From contig LBOO01000001.1 in the NCBI GenBank assembly GCA_000989565.1, positions 1-64,000 of the forward strand: a stretch of 64,000 nucleotides of DNA, written 5' to 3'. Positions 51,087 to 61,688 of the stretch are shown piece after piece; the first letter of the stretch is position 1, and each line of letters opens with the position of its first letter. A program made the translations under genes and the position numbers. This DNA is from Candidatus Peregrinibacteria bacterium GW2011_GWA2_33_10 (GTDB lineage Bacteria; Patescibacteriota; Gracilibacteria; UBA1369; GWC2-33-13). The notes below the pieces were generated by a model that saw only the letters and a list, made by a program, of their open reading frames with translations, searched no databases and was not told where the DNA came from.

Positions 51087-51536
51087 CTAAAACTTCTTCT
51101 TCATGTCTCCAATCGCTTTTATAACCCTATCCTTCATCTCATTATCAATTAATCCAAACATTTTTGCCACAAAATAAGCCGCGTTTGCCGGATCCACAAT
51201 CGTGGCTACCGGAGTTTCGGATGGCATCATTAAACTGGAATTGATATTCACCATAAAATCTTCTTTTGTTTCCAAAGGTGGGCAGGCGATCACCGGAAAA
51301 ATCGTATTCGCGGAAACCAATCCGGATAATGCGTTTGAACGTCCGGCCACTGTTATAAAACAAATCTGTTCTTCGGATTGATTATATTTTTCAATCAAAT
51401 CAATAATCTTTTCCGGAACCTTATGCGCTGAAGCAACGTGTTCAATGTAATCGATTCTAAATCTATATAATTCTTTTGTAATTTTCGTTACAAAAGATTT
51501 ATCTGTAGGAGAAGCATAAATAATCACAGCTTTCAT
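51087..51536 (-). CDS. purE: AIR carboxylase (PurE family, class II-like)
   Basis: 149 residues. PurE fold with YASPTDKSF for the phosphate loop and EHVASAHKVPEKI (about 36-48). Where class I PurE has AGGAAHLPG this has VAGRSNALSGLVSANTIFPVIACPP, the pattern of the metazoan AIR carboxylase half of PAICS (class II). Class II enzymes carboxylate AIR directly with CO2 and need no PurK; none is seen here. The neighbour purC supplies the other half of PAICS as a separate gene. Confidence 0.85.
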   Translation of the reverse strand: MKAVIIYASPTDKSFVTKITKELYRFRIDYIEHVASAHKVPEKIIDLIEKYNQSEEQICFITVAGRSNALSGLVSANTIFPVIACPPLETKEDFMVNINSSLMMPSETPVATIVDPANAAYFVAKMFGLIDNEMKDRVIKAIGDMKKKF

Positions 51537-51589
51537 AATATTTTAAATTAAATTTATAAACATAAGTTATAGTTCCTGATCACCGGCAT

Positions 51590-52549
51590 TCAAATCCGTA
51601 AATTTTCCTTAATCCTTGCCGTCACATCCCCTACGTTTCCATCAAAACTCTGTCCTGTAATCAATTTATACGCCTCAATATAACGTCTGGCAGTTTCCGC
51701 TCTAACCTCTTCAGGAATCATCGGAATTTCTCCTTCTCCTCTAAATCCCCTTTCCGCAAGCCATTCTCTCAAATATTCTTTGTCAATTTTCTTTTGCTCA
51801 ATTCCTTCCATAAATCTGATTTCATACTCACTTTCAAACCAGAATCTCGACGAATCAGGGGTATGAATTTCATCTATCAATGTTAAATCGCCATTTTCAT
51901 CAAAACCGAATTCATATTTTGTATCAACCAATATTATCCCTTGTTTCGCGCAAATTTCAACTCCCCTCTGAAATAATTTCAAAGAAATATCAGCCAATTT
52001 ATCCCATAAATCTTCAGTTATAATGCCTCTTTCAATCAATTCATCCGGAGAAATCGATTCATCATGATCACCTTTTTCCGCTTTTGTTGAAGGTGTTAAA
52101 ATGGGAGTATCGAATTTTTGATTCTTTTTCATTCCATCGGGAAGAATATTTCCACAAAAATTACGAACACCCCGTTCATAATTATACCAAGCTGAAGTGC
52201 TTGTTACACCGGTCAAATATCCCCTCACAACCATTTCCAAAGCTAAAGGTTTGCATTCTTTCCCAATAATTACATTCGGATCAGGATAAGAAATTGCATG
52301 ATTTTGAACTATATCTTTAGTTTTATCAAACCAAAATTGAGCCATCCGATTTAAAACTTGTCCTTTAAACGGGATAGTACAAATAATTCTATCAAAAGCC
52401 GACAATCGATCAGTGGCAATCAAAATTCTTTTATAGCCTTGAGTATAGTTATCTCTAACTTTACCTTGATATTTAATACCTAAATTCGAAAAATCAGTCC
52501 CTTGCAAACAAAACGGTATCTGCGCCAAAATAGTTTTTATATCAAGCAT
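51590..52549 (-). CDS. purC: Phosphoribosylaminoimidazole-succinocarboxamide synthase
   Basis: Joins CAIR and aspartate to make SAICAR. From the ATG at 52549 (MLDIKTILAQIPFCLQGTDF) the protein has 319 residues. An ATG upstream at 52627 would add 26 hydrophobic, non-homologous residues and is unlikely. Signatures: YQGKVRDNY (about 27), IATDRLSAFDRII, GKECKPLALEMVVRGYLTG and LVDTKYEFGFDENGDLTLIDEIHTPDSSR. The length class of about 300 fits yeast/bacterial ADE1-type enzymes. Upstream of purE; divergent from purA. Confidence 0.95.
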   Translation of the reverse strand: MLDIKTILAQIPFCLQGTDFSNLGIKYQGKVRDNYTQGYKRILIATDRLSAFDRIICTIPFKGQVLNRMAQFWFDKTKDIVQNHAISYPDPNVIIGKECKPLALEMVVRGYLTGVTSTSAWYNYERGVRNFCGNILPDGMKKNQKFDTPILTPSTKAEKGDHDESISPDELIERGIITEDLWDKLADISLKLFQRGVEICAKQGIILVDTKYEFGFDENGDLTLIDEIHTPDSSRFWFESEYEIRFMEGIEQKKIDKEYLREWLAERGFRGEGEIPMIPEEVRAETARRYIEAYKLITGQSFDGNVGDVTARIKENLRI

Positions 52550-52679
52550 AAATTTGAGATTACTTTTAAGGTTGATTTGATAATAAGTAAAAAAGATACA
52601 TGAGGCAAGAGAAGGTGGAGTAACCACTCCCCTTTACATTTTTCCTCACCTCTGTTAATTCTAAATCGTCAATCAATAA

Positions 52680-53981
<1,302 letters not shown>

Positions 53982-53996
53982 AATTAATGATTTTTC

Positions 53997-54914
53997 CTAA
54001 ATTTGTATAATATCATTCTTATTCAAAGCATATTCAGCTCTTAAAATCCTATGCGCTTGAATCAATTGATTATAAATTTCATCATTAATAATATTTAAAA
54101 CTTTTCGGTTCAAATTTGCTAAAAGTCTTCTCGTCTTTTTATGTTTATTGTCAATCAATAAGACATTATTTAAATTTCTCACAGCATCATCATATTTTTT
54201 CTCCTTTAAAATACTATTGATTAATATATATTTTTTTTCGATTAATGACTTCTTATGACTCAAATCTATTAAATGAAGTTTATTTTGCAGATCTAAAATA
54301 ATTTTTTTAATTTTCCTGTCATCAGGAGCAATATGATAAAGCTGCTCGAAATAATACAATGCCTTATCATAAAATTTCTTATCTATAAGCAACATCCCTG
54401 TGGGAAATTTGGATTTGATATATTGATATCTGGCTTTTTGATAAATTTTCAAAATCTTTTTGTTGCTTCGATCAAATTTAAAAAATTCATGGCATCCCCG
54501 AATCACCCCAGTATAATCCCTCTCTTTAAACATTTTCTTTAAAGTGTGAAAACTAAAATCAATAAATTTTTCGACTTCCTGTTCTGACTTTCTGTCCGCT
54601 AATTCTTTTAATTTTTCTATTTTGTCTTCCAAATTGGAATAACCCGGATAAATTGTATTTAAATCCAAATATATTTTTAATAATTTTTTATATTCCCGGT
54701 CATCCCATAAATATTTGGTTTGAGAGATTTTTCCATCAATTTCCTTTTTAATTTCCTTACTCAATCGCTTATTGACTTTATCCAAAAATCTATGCACTTT
54801 AGCATCATTAGGATTGCTGTCAGCCAAAAAAATTGCTGCATCATAAGCTTTTTTAAATGCTTTCTCATCAATGAATTTTTCTATTTGAATAAAATAATCT
54901 TGAATATTGTTCAT
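53997..54914 (-). CDS. TPR-like repeat protein
   Basis: 305 residues, soluble and very basic. TPR-type helical pairs recur with A/F-Y-x-x-A spacing, for example KAFKKAYDAAIFLADSNPNDAKVHRFL (about 18-44), KYKKLLKIYLDLN-type units (about 75) and FYDKALYYFEQLYHIAPDDRKI (about 181-202). These are protein-interaction scaffolds; no partner is indicated. Convergent with purA. Confidence 0.65.
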   Translation of the reverse strand: MNNIQDYFIQIEKFIDEKAFKKAYDAAIFLADSNPNDAKVHRFLDKVNKRLSKEIKKEIDGKISQTKYLWDDREYKKLLKIYLDLNTIYPGYSNLEDKIEKLKELADRKSEQEVEKFIDFSFHTLKKMFKERDYTGVIRGCHEFFKFDRSNKKILKIYQKARYQYIKSKFPTGMLLIDKKFYDKALYYFEQLYHIAPDDRKIKKIILDLQNKLHLIDLSHKKSLIEKKYILINSILKEKKYDDAVRNLNNVLLIDNKHKKTRRLLANLNRKVLNIINDEIYNQLIQAHRILRAEYALNKNDIIQI

Positions 54915-55011
54915 TAAATTTATTATTGTATTATATAATTTTACAACACAAAAAAGGAATTAACAATCATTTCGTAAATTCCGGATTAATATTTAAGAAT
55001 GAAAAATATTC

Positions 55012-55728
55012 CTAATAATATTTTTCATAAAATATATTCTCTTTTTCCTGCCCTTTACTAATTAATAAATTCTCTACATCCTCAATAAATTCCTTGCCAC
55101 CACAAATATAAGCATCGAAATTTTTGAATTCCTTAAAATCTTCATCCAAGGCTTTTGTTACCCTGCCTTTTCGATAATCCATATCCACGTTTCCATTTTC
55201 TCGGCTTAAGCAAAGGTTAAATTTAATATTTGGATAAATTCTTATTAAATTTTCAATACAATCCTCACAAAAAAAATCATTTCTATTTTTAAGACCAAAA
55301 TATACATTTATATTTTTTTTAATCCCCTTTCTTTGAATATAATCAATCATACTGTGAAATGGAGCAATTCCTGTTCCTCCTGCCACAAATAAAAGATCAC
55401 GATCAGAATTTTCTCTTAAAATAAACTCACCCATAGGCCCTCTAAGCATAACCTCATCGCCGATTTTAAGTTGAGCAAGCCTTTTTGATCCCTCTCCGAT
55501 CTTAATATGTTTTACCCAAAATAATAATTCTTTGTTGTTTAAAGGGCTGGAGGCAACCGAATAGGCTCGAAATAAAGGCTTTTCATCTTCATGCGGTATT
55601 TTAATTGTCACATACTGGCCTGCTTTAAAGTCAATACAATCAGGCTCGATTAATTCCAGCACAAACTCAAACACATCCTTACTTAAATATTTGAAACTTT
55701 TAACTTTAGATTTAAAATTTTGAATCAT
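55012..55728 (-). CDS. FNR-type flavin oxidoreductase
   Basis: 238 residues from the ATG at 55728 (MIQNFKSKV); an upstream ATG at 55770 adds 14 non-family residues. Ferredoxin-reductase fold: FAD-binding motif RAYSVASSPLNN (about 54), RGPMGEF, then the NAD(P) domain LLFVAGGTGIAPFHSMI (about 111-127) and DAYICGGKEFIEDV near the end. It lacks a [2Fe-2S] domain, so it must pass electrons to a separate protein. Partner not known. Confidence 0.85.
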   Translation of the reverse strand: MIQNFKSKVKSFKYLSKDVFEFVLELIEPDCIDFKAGQYVTIKIPHEDEKPLFRAYSVASSPLNNKELLFWVKHIKIGEGSKRLAQLKIGDEVMLRGPMGEFILRENSDRDLLFVAGGTGIAPFHSMIDYIQRKGIKKNINVYFGLKNRNDFFCEDCIENLIRIYPNIKFNLCLSRENGNVDMDYRKGRVTKALDEDFKEFKNFDAYICGGKEFIEDVENLLISKGQEKENIFYEKYY

Positions 55729-55862
55729 ATGTATTTTTTTTTGAAAAATAACACTTAAAAACTTAATCAAAGTAGATGTTTAATGCAACTATAATTTTTT
55801 TTATCTCCCTAAAAACAACAAATTATGTCAATACAATTTTAAAAATATTTGTAATCTATTTT

Positions 55863-55890
55863 TTGATATACATAAAAAATCTGTTATGCT
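55863..55890 (+). promoter_or_regulatory. sigma70-type promoter for the 55929 gene
   Basis: TTGATA at 55863-55868, a 16-bp spacer and TATGCT at 55885-55890, with the start codon about 40 nt downstream. Confidence 0.55.
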
Positions 55891-55928
55891 ATAGTTAAAG
55901 ATTCTATATAGTTTATAAAATTAATTCT

Positions 55929-56489
55929 ATGGTACTTACACCTTCAACAATGGTTACCCTGGGATCAAAAGCTCCGGAATTTCAGCTTAAAGATGTTGTT
56001 AGCGGAAAATTTTTTTCTCTATCGGAATTAAAATCGGAAACAGGGACCGTGATTATGTTTATATGCAATCATTGTCCTTATGTGAAGCATGTACAGGAAG
56101 AAATCGTTAATCTGGCAAATGATTTTAAAAACAAAAATATCAGCTTTATAGCCATATCTTCCAATGACATTGAAACTTATCCTGAAGATGGACCTGAAAA
56201 AATGAAAGAAACAGCTTTGGAAAAAAAATATCCGTTTCCCTATCTGTTTGATGAAACTCAAAACACCGCAAAAGCCTATAACGCGGCATGCACGCCTGAT
56301 TTTTTTATTTATGACAAGGAATTGAAACTTATTTATCGCGGACAATTGGACGATTCCCGCCCTGAAAACAACAAACCTATAACCGGAAATGACGTTCGAG
56401 AAGCTTTAAACAATGTTATAAATGGAAATTTAATAAATCCTAACCAAAAACCCAGCATGGGTTGCAATATTAAATGGAAAAAAGAATGA
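55929..56489 (+). CDS. Thioredoxin-fold redoxin (AhpC/TSA-like)
   Basis: 186 residues. The peroxiredoxin-like start LGSKAPEFQLKDVVSGK precedes a CxxC active site in MFICNHCPYVK (Cys46, Cys49), the CNHCPYV variant of thioredoxin-family proteins that also have a cis-Pro in the ACTPDFFIYD segment (about 125). No signal peptide, so it is cytoplasmic. It overlaps the HD gene by 16 nt, which implies translational coupling. Exact electron donor unknown. Confidence 0.85.
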   Translation: MVLTPSTMVTLGSKAPEFQLKDVVSGKFFSLSELKSETGTVIMFICNHCPYVKHVQEEIVNLANDFKNKNISFIAISSNDIETYPEDGPEKMKETALEKKYPFPYLFDETQNTAKAYNAACTPDFFIYDKELKLIYRGQLDDSRPENNKPITGNDVREALNNVINGNLINPNQKPSMGCNIKWKKE

Positions 56490-57040
56490 TGTTTGACCCA
56501 ATTAAGATTCTGGAAAAATATTCGAATTCACAAAAAAAAGCTTTAAAAATTCTATTACATCATGGCCGATTGGTTAAAAATAAAGCTCTTGAAATAGCTG
56601 AGCATTTCACTTTAGATAAAATAGACTTAAAATTTATCGAAGAAGCTGCGATATTACATGACATAGGAATATTTTTTGTTAATGCTCCTGAAATTGGTTG
56701 TTATGGAGATAAACCGTATATCGCACACGGATATTTAGGTAGAGAAGTACTGGAAAAAGAAGGTCTGCCAAAACACGCCCTTGCTGCGGAGCGACATACA
56801 GGAATGGGAATTCATAAAGAAGAAATAATAATAAAAAATCTACCCCTGCCATATCGTGATTTTATCCCTATCTCATGGGAAGAAAAAATACTTTGCTATG
56901 CGGATAAATTCTACTCCAAAAATCCCGAAAGAAAATATCCTGAATTAACATTGAAGGAAATAGAAAAACATTTAAGAGAAATTGGAGAAGAAAAATGGAA
57001 ATTATTTGAAGAGTGGAGAAAAATATTTGAAGGTAAATGA
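56474..57040 (+). CDS. HD-domain phosphohydrolase
   Basis: 188 residues. The HD metal site is complete: His in HHGRLVKNKALEIAEHF (about 28), HD in AILHDIGIFF (about 64), His in YIAHGYLGREVL (about 86) and HTGMGI (about 109), then Asp in ILCYADKFYS (about 141). Similar to small uncharacterised HDIG proteins that hydrolyse nucleotides or phosphate esters. Overlaps the redoxin gene by 16 nt. An ATCAG-heptad hairpin follows the stop directly. Confidence 0.85.
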   Translation: MEKRMMFDPIKILEKYSNSQKKALKILLHHGRLVKNKALEIAEHFTLDKIDLKFIEEAAILHDIGIFFVNAPEIGCYGDKPYIAHGYLGREVLEKEGLPKHALAAERHTGMGIHKEEIIIKNLPLPYRDFIPISWEEKILCYADKFYSKNPERKYPELTLKEIEKHLREIGEEKWKLFEEWRKIFEGK

Positions 57041-57113
57041 TCAGGAATCAGCGATCAGCGATCAGGAAGCCTGCAATGCGGGGACATTATCTCTGATATC
57101 TGATCGCTGACAC
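57039..57113. repeat. ATCAG-heptad palindrome with a half copy of CCCCGCATTGCGGGG
   Basis: Four tandem ATCAGNN units follow the HD gene stop, then GCAATGCGGGG, then the inverted units CTGATATCTGATCGCTGA. It is a probable terminator-like hairpin. The GC-rich core resembles the palindrome found in both tRNA-Leu relics. Confidence 0.7.
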
Positions 57114-57131
57114 TAAATTAATCTACCCCAT

Positions 57132-58187
57132 ATGCCCATTGCAGTTCTCACCTCCGGCGGTGTCGACAGTTCTGTCGCACTAAAACTACTTAAAGATCAT
57201 GGTCATGAAGTAACTGCGTTTTACTTAAAAATTTGGCTTGAGGATGAACTTTCATATCTTAACAATTGCCCTTGGGCAGAAGATTTGAAATACGTTCAGG
57301 AAATTTGTGAAAAAAACAAAATACCTCTGGAAATAATAAACATGCAAAAAGATTATTACGATCAGGTGGTCTCTTATGCGATTTCTGAACTGAAATCCGG
57401 CAGAACCCCCAATCCTGACATATTATGCAATCAAAGAATAAAATTCGGTGCTTTTTACGATAAAATAGACAAAAGATTCGATAAAATAGCAACAGGCCAT
57501 TACGCGCAAATTGAAGAAAAAGAAAATTATTTTTATTTAAAACGCGCTCCTGATCCGATAAAAGATCAAACCTATTTTTTGTCGCACTTAAGCCAAGAAC
57601 AATTAAAAAGAGCAATGTTCCCAATCGGACATTTAGAAAAAAAAGTAGTTAGATTTTTGGCGGAAAAATTCAATTTACCCAATAAAAATCGCAAAGACAG
57701 CCAAGGAATCTGCTTTTTGGGCAAATTAAAATTCAACGAATTTGTAAAACATCATCTTAAAAGTAAAAAAGGAGAAATAATCGAACTCGAGACAAATAAA
57801 GTTTTAGGCATACATGAAGGATTTTGGTTCTTTACCTCGGGCCAGAGAAAAGGAATAAAACTCTCAGGCGGCCCTTATTTTGTAGTGAAAAAAAATATTG
57901 AAAAAAATATTGTTTACGTTTCCAAAAAATATTTTGAAGAAGATAAAATCCGAAATGAATTCATAGTAAAAAATATTAACTGGATCACTCAAAATCCACC
58001 AGAGAAATCAAATCTAAAAGTAAAAATCAGACATGGAGAAAATGAATATAAATGTAAAATTGAAAAAATCAATGAAATGAATCAATACAAAGTCCGAATT
58101 TCCGGCCAAGATCAAGGTCTGGCATCCGGCCAATTCGCGGTTTTTTATGAAGATGAATATTGTTTGGGTGGAGGAGTAATAATCTGA
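57132..58187 (+). CDS. mnmA: tRNA-specific 2-thiouridylase MnmA
   Basis: Makes the s2U34 thiolation of tRNA-Lys/Glu/Gln, fitting with the tRNA-Gln(TTG) in this window. 351 residues. PP-loop SGGVDSSVAL (about 8-17); catalytic cysteines in GRTPNPDILCNQRIKFG (about 88-104) and SQGICFLG (about 190-197); TGHYAQI between them, and a C-terminal beta-barrel ending SGQDQGLASGQFAVFY. The PNPD form is normal for many bacteria. It ends with TGA, direct evidence that TGA is a stop here. Confidence 0.96.
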   Translation: MPIAVLTSGGVDSSVALKLLKDHGHEVTAFYLKIWLEDELSYLNNCPWAEDLKYVQEICEKNKIPLEIINMQKDYYDQVVSYAISELKSGRTPNPDILCNQRIKFGAFYDKIDKRFDKIATGHYAQIEEKENYFYLKRAPDPIKDQTYFLSHLSQEQLKRAMFPIGHLEKKVVRFLAEKFNLPNKNRKDSQGICFLGKLKFNEFVKHHLKSKKGEIIELETNKVLGIHEGFWFFTSGQRKGIKLSGGPYFVVKKNIEKNIVYVSKKYFEEDKIRNEFIVKNINWITQNPPEKSNLKVKIRHGENEYKCKIEKINEMNQYKVRISGQDQGLASGQFAVFYEDEYCLGGGVII

Positions 58188-58294
58188 AAAAAATGGAAAA
58201 AATAGATAAAAATATTGAAAATGCATTACTTCAAAAAATTGAATATCAATTTAATAACAAAATTTAATAGATGTAACTAAACTCTGCTTACGTT

Positions 58295-60925
58295 TTACAA
58301 CCCCTTCAACTTCTGCTCTAATTTTTTCAAATTAATTAGCGAAATCTCCAATTTTTCCATTTCTCTTTTCACAACATCTTTTGGTGCGTTTCTAACAAAT
58401 CCCTGATTATCCAGCTTTTTTTCCAAAAACGATATTATTTCTTCTTCGGATTTTATTTCTTTATAAAGTCGCTCCTTTTCTTTTTCCAAATCAATTAAAG
58501 CATCCAGCGGCAGAAAAATTTCCACACCCTGAATCACTTTTGATGCCGATTTAGAGATTGGTTTTCCTTTATTTTGAATTTGAATATCTTTTAAACCGGC
58601 CATTTTTTCCAAAATTTCCTTTTTTTCGTGCAAAACTTCCAAATGCTCCTCGCTATAAATTACCGCTTCGATTTTTCTTGTCGGATCTACTTTATATTCC
58701 GCTCTAATACTGCGGATTGCCGTAATAATATCCATTATAATATTAATTTTCTTTTCCTCATTCCTAAAAATATATTCTTTTTTGAATTCCGGCCAATCTT
58801 CAATAATAAGCATGTTTTTCGATCCTGTATTCTTCCAAAGAACCTCTGTAACAAAAGGAATAAATGGATGTAAAAGTTTTAAAATCGTCTTTAAAACATA
58901 AATTAAAACACCCGGATTTAATTTAACCTTTGACATTTCCAGATACCAATCGCAAAATTCCAGCCAAATAAAATCATAAAGTATATTTCCGGCTTCAGAA
59001 TATTTATGAGTTTCCATATCCTTTGTAATTTTTTTTATCAAATTTTGAGTTCTTGTTAAAATCCATTTATCTGCGCTATTTAAGTTTTTTAAATCAATTT
59101 CCGCTTTTAAATCTTCCTCATTCAAATTCATCAAAGCAAATCTGCTGGCGTTCCAAATTTTATTCACAAAATTTCTAAAACCCGCGATCTTTTCTTCATA
59201 TAAACGAATATCATTACCAGGTGTAGCACCCACAATTAAACTCAGGCGAACCGCGTCAGCCCCATATTTACTTATCATGTCGAGTGGATCAATTCCATTG
59301 CCTAAAGACTTGCTCATTTTTCTTCCTTGTTTATCACGCACCAATCCGTGCAAATATACGGTTTTAAAAGGAATTTCATTCAAATGATATGTTGACATAA
59401 TAATCATTCTAGCTACCCAAAAAAACAAAATATCATAACCCGTTTCCATCACAGAAGTAGGATGAAAATGTTTTAATTCATCGGTTTTTTCCGGCCATCC
59501 CAATGTCGAAAAAGTCCATAAGCCTGAGGAAAACCACGTATCTAAAGTATCCGGATCCTGCTTTAATTTAACATTTCCACATTTAGGACATTTTTTAGGC
59601 GCATCTTTAGAAATAATAATCTCTCCACAACCATTATTATCTTTTTCACAATAATAAACCGGTATTCTATGCCCAAACCAAATTTGGCGAGAAATACACC
59701 AATCTCTTAAATTTTCCATCCAATGAAAATAGGTTTTATTAAACCTTTTAGGAATAATTTCAATTTCTCCGTTTTTAACAACGCTGACAGCTTTTTCTTT
59801 AATGGATTTTTTACTTTTACCCTCATTAATAACCTTTTTATTAACATCAATAAACCATTGTTTGGAAACCAAAGGTTCAATTGTTGAGCCACAGCGATAA
59901 CAGACAGAAAGTTTATGAATATAATTTTCATCAATTTTCTCAACCAAACCTTTTTTTCTCAATTTCTCGACAATCGCTTCTCTCGCCTCATAAGCATTCT
60001 TACCCGCGAACTCCCCCGCGGAACTCGTCAAATTACCTTTTTCATCAATAATCTGAACAATTTCCAGTTTATGTTTTTTGGCAATTTCAAAATCCACAAA
60101 AGAATGTGCCGGCGTAATAGTCATGGCTCCTGATCCGAATTCAGGATCTGCGGCATTATCCGCAATAAATTTTGCTGTAATGTTACCTTCAATCCATTCA
60201 ACTTCCATTTCTTTGCCAATATACTTTTTATATCGCTTATCATCAGGATGAACAACAATAATTTTATCCAAAAATTTGGTTTCAGGCCTTGCTGTACCAA
60301 TAATAACCGGTCCATATTTAAAATAATAAAATTTGGCCTTTTCTTCCCTATATTCAACTTCATCATCCGCTAAAGTACTGGAACATCTCGGACACCAATT
60401 AACGATTCTATTCCCGCGATAAATCACGCCATCATGATACATTTTAATAAAAGCTTCGGTTACAGCCTCGCTCAAACCTTCATCCAAAGTATATCTCTCT
60501 CTTGACCAATCACAGCTCGCTCCCATTTTCCTCACCTGATTGCGAATAATACTCTGAGAGTCAGCAACAAATTTATGAACCCGGTCCAAAAACTTTTTTC
60601 TTCCCAAATCATGTCTTGTCAAACCTTCTTCAGCAATAATCTTCTCCACTTTATTTTGTGTTGCTATGGAAGCATGATCTGTCCCCGGCAGCCAAAGAAC
60701 GCTATAACCACACATTCTCTTATACCTGATCATAATATCCTCAATCGCCAGCATGGTTGCGTGACCCAAATGTAAAGTTCCGGTTGCGTTCGGCGGTGGC
60801 ATACTTATTGAAAAAGGCTTTTTTCCGGTATTGACTTCAGGTGTAAATAAACCTAATGTTTCCCACGTTTGATAAATAAAATCTTCATATTCCTGCGAAC
60901 TATACGCTTTAGGCAATTCTTTCAT
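58295..60925 (-). CDS. valS: Valyl-tRNA synthetase
   Basis: 876 residues from the ATG at 60925 (MKELPKAYSSQEYED); a start at 60997 would add 24 hydrophobic residues and is unlikely. HIGH motif PPPNATGTLHLGHAT, KMSKS in GRKMSKSLGNGIDP, editing domain GSGAMTITPAHSFVDF and the WCISRQIWFGHRIP block. A zinc-ribbon-type pair YYCEKDNNGCG...CPKCG is present. The C-terminal coiled coil (about 810-876) is intact. In contrast to ileS, no inserted domain or stop is seen. Confidence 0.96.
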   Translation of the reverse strand: MKELPKAYSSQEYEDFIYQTWETLGLFTPEVNTGKKPFSISMPPPNATGTLHLGHATMLAIEDIMIRYKRMCGYSVLWLPGTDHASIATQNKVEKIIAEEGLTRHDLGRKKFLDRVHKFVADSQSIIRNQVRKMGASCDWSRERYTLDEGLSEAVTEAFIKMYHDGVIYRGNRIVNWCPRCSSTLADDEVEYREEKAKFYYFKYGPVIIGTARPETKFLDKIIVVHPDDKRYKKYIGKEMEVEWIEGNITAKFIADNAADPEFGSGAMTITPAHSFVDFEIAKKHKLEIVQIIDEKGNLTSSAGEFAGKNAYEAREAIVEKLRKKGLVEKIDENYIHKLSVCYRCGSTIEPLVSKQWFIDVNKKVINEGKSKKSIKEKAVSVVKNGEIEIIPKRFNKTYFHWMENLRDWCISRQIWFGHRIPVYYCEKDNNGCGEIIISKDAPKKCPKCGNVKLKQDPDTLDTWFSSGLWTFSTLGWPEKTDELKHFHPTSVMETGYDILFFWVARMIIMSTYHLNEIPFKTVYLHGLVRDKQGRKMSKSLGNGIDPLDMISKYGADAVRLSLIVGATPGNDIRLYEEKIAGFRNFVNKIWNASRFALMNLNEEDLKAEIDLKNLNSADKWILTRTQNLIKKITKDMETHKYSEAGNILYDFIWLEFCDWYLEMSKVKLNPGVLIYVLKTILKLLHPFIPFVTEVLWKNTGSKNMLIIEDWPEFKKEYIFRNEEKKINIIMDIITAIRSIRAEYKVDPTRKIEAVIYSEEHLEVLHEKKEILEKMAGLKDIQIQNKGKPISKSASKVIQGVEIFLPLDALIDLEKEKERLYKEIKSEEEIISFLEKKLDNQGFVRNAPKDVVKREMEKLEISLINLKKLEQKLKGL

Positions 60926-60998
60926 TTTAATTTTTTTAAAATACAAGCAAGCTATATATAACAAAAAATCTCCTAAAAACCAAATTTTAAAAAACAAC

Positions 60999-61026
60999 TT
61001 GACAAATCAGACAAAAGAAGTAAAAT
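60999..61026 (+). promoter_or_regulatory. sigma70 promoter for the 61087 gene
   Basis: Consensus TTGACA at 60999-61004, a 16-bp spacer and TAAAAT at 61021-61026. The leader to the ATG at 61087 is about 55 nt, A/T-rich and has no Shine-Dalgarno. Confidence 0.7.
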
Positions 61027-61086
61027 TTCTATTGAAAGATTAATTCTTTTAATTTATGTTAATTAACTAAAAAAATAAATTAAAAA

Positions 61087-61599
61087 ATGAGTGATCAAAA
61101 TATAAAACTTGGAGAAAATCATGAAAAAACCACGGAGCAGTCATATTATGCTGATATAAATAAAGATTCAGATAATTTTGAAAATTTTGGACACTCTGAG
61201 GCCTCGGAATTCACTGAAAGTATTGATTTTTCAGGAGAAAAAATTTCAGAATCCGGAGAAAGTAAGGAAAATGAAAAGAAAACATCGCCTATATCAAAAA
61301 AAACCGTAAAAAAAGATGATCAAAATAAACAAGCTATTTTTCGGTCATTATTAATCAACACAAAACAATCCAGAGGAAAACTGGAAGGAGATCTGAAAAA
61401 ACATTATTTTCAGGAATTAAAAAAACTTAAAAAAGAAGCTAAAAAATTAAAAAACAAACCTCATTTAGCTTATCAATTCACTGAAACATGGTCAAAAATC
61501 AAGGCTTTATATCAAAACATAAGCTCTCTCGCGACCATGACCTACGATACATTAAAAAAATTGTGGCTAAAAGTCGTACACGGAATCACAGTAAATTAA
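61087..61599 (+). CDS. Hypothetical protein, acidic N-terminus and basic helical C-terminus
   Basis: 170 residues, not recognised. Residues 1-75 are acidic, Ser/Glu-rich and probably disordered. Residues 80-150 are strongly basic and helical (many Lys, with an EL-x-KLKKEAKKLK coiled coil). No signal peptide or membrane helix. The charge split suggests nucleic-acid binding or complex assembly, but nothing more can be said. A strong promoter and a terminator make it a single-gene unit. Confidence 0.6.
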   Translation: MSDQNIKLGENHEKTTEQSYYADINKDSDNFENFGHSEASEFTESIDFSGEKISESGESKENEKKTSPISKKTVKKDDQNKQAIFRSLLINTKQSRGKLEGDLKKHYFQELKKLKKEAKKLKNKPHLAYQFTETWSKIKALYQNISSLATMTYDTLKKLWLKVVHGITVN

Positions 61600-61620
61600 T
61601 TTACCAAATTAAAATTACAT

Positions 61621-61648
61621 AAAAATCCTTTAATAGGATTTTTTTTTG
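61621..61648 (+). terminator. Rho-independent terminator
   Basis: AAAATCCT/AGGATTTT stem with a short TTAAT-type loop and a run of eight T after it, 20 bp downstream of the gene ending at 61599. Confidence 0.8.
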
Positions 61649-61688
61649 TAAAAAAGCTAGTACAATAATTTTGATCTTAAATTTAAAA

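Noticed and set aside
57395..57445. Loss of a catalytic Cys in MnmA (PNPD instead of PNPC)
   Set aside because: Many bacterial MnmA proteins have PNPD; the catalytic Cys is in the following LCN and is present.
58193..58267. 24-codon frame after mnmA
   Set aside because: Too short, low-complexity, with no start signal or homology to support it.
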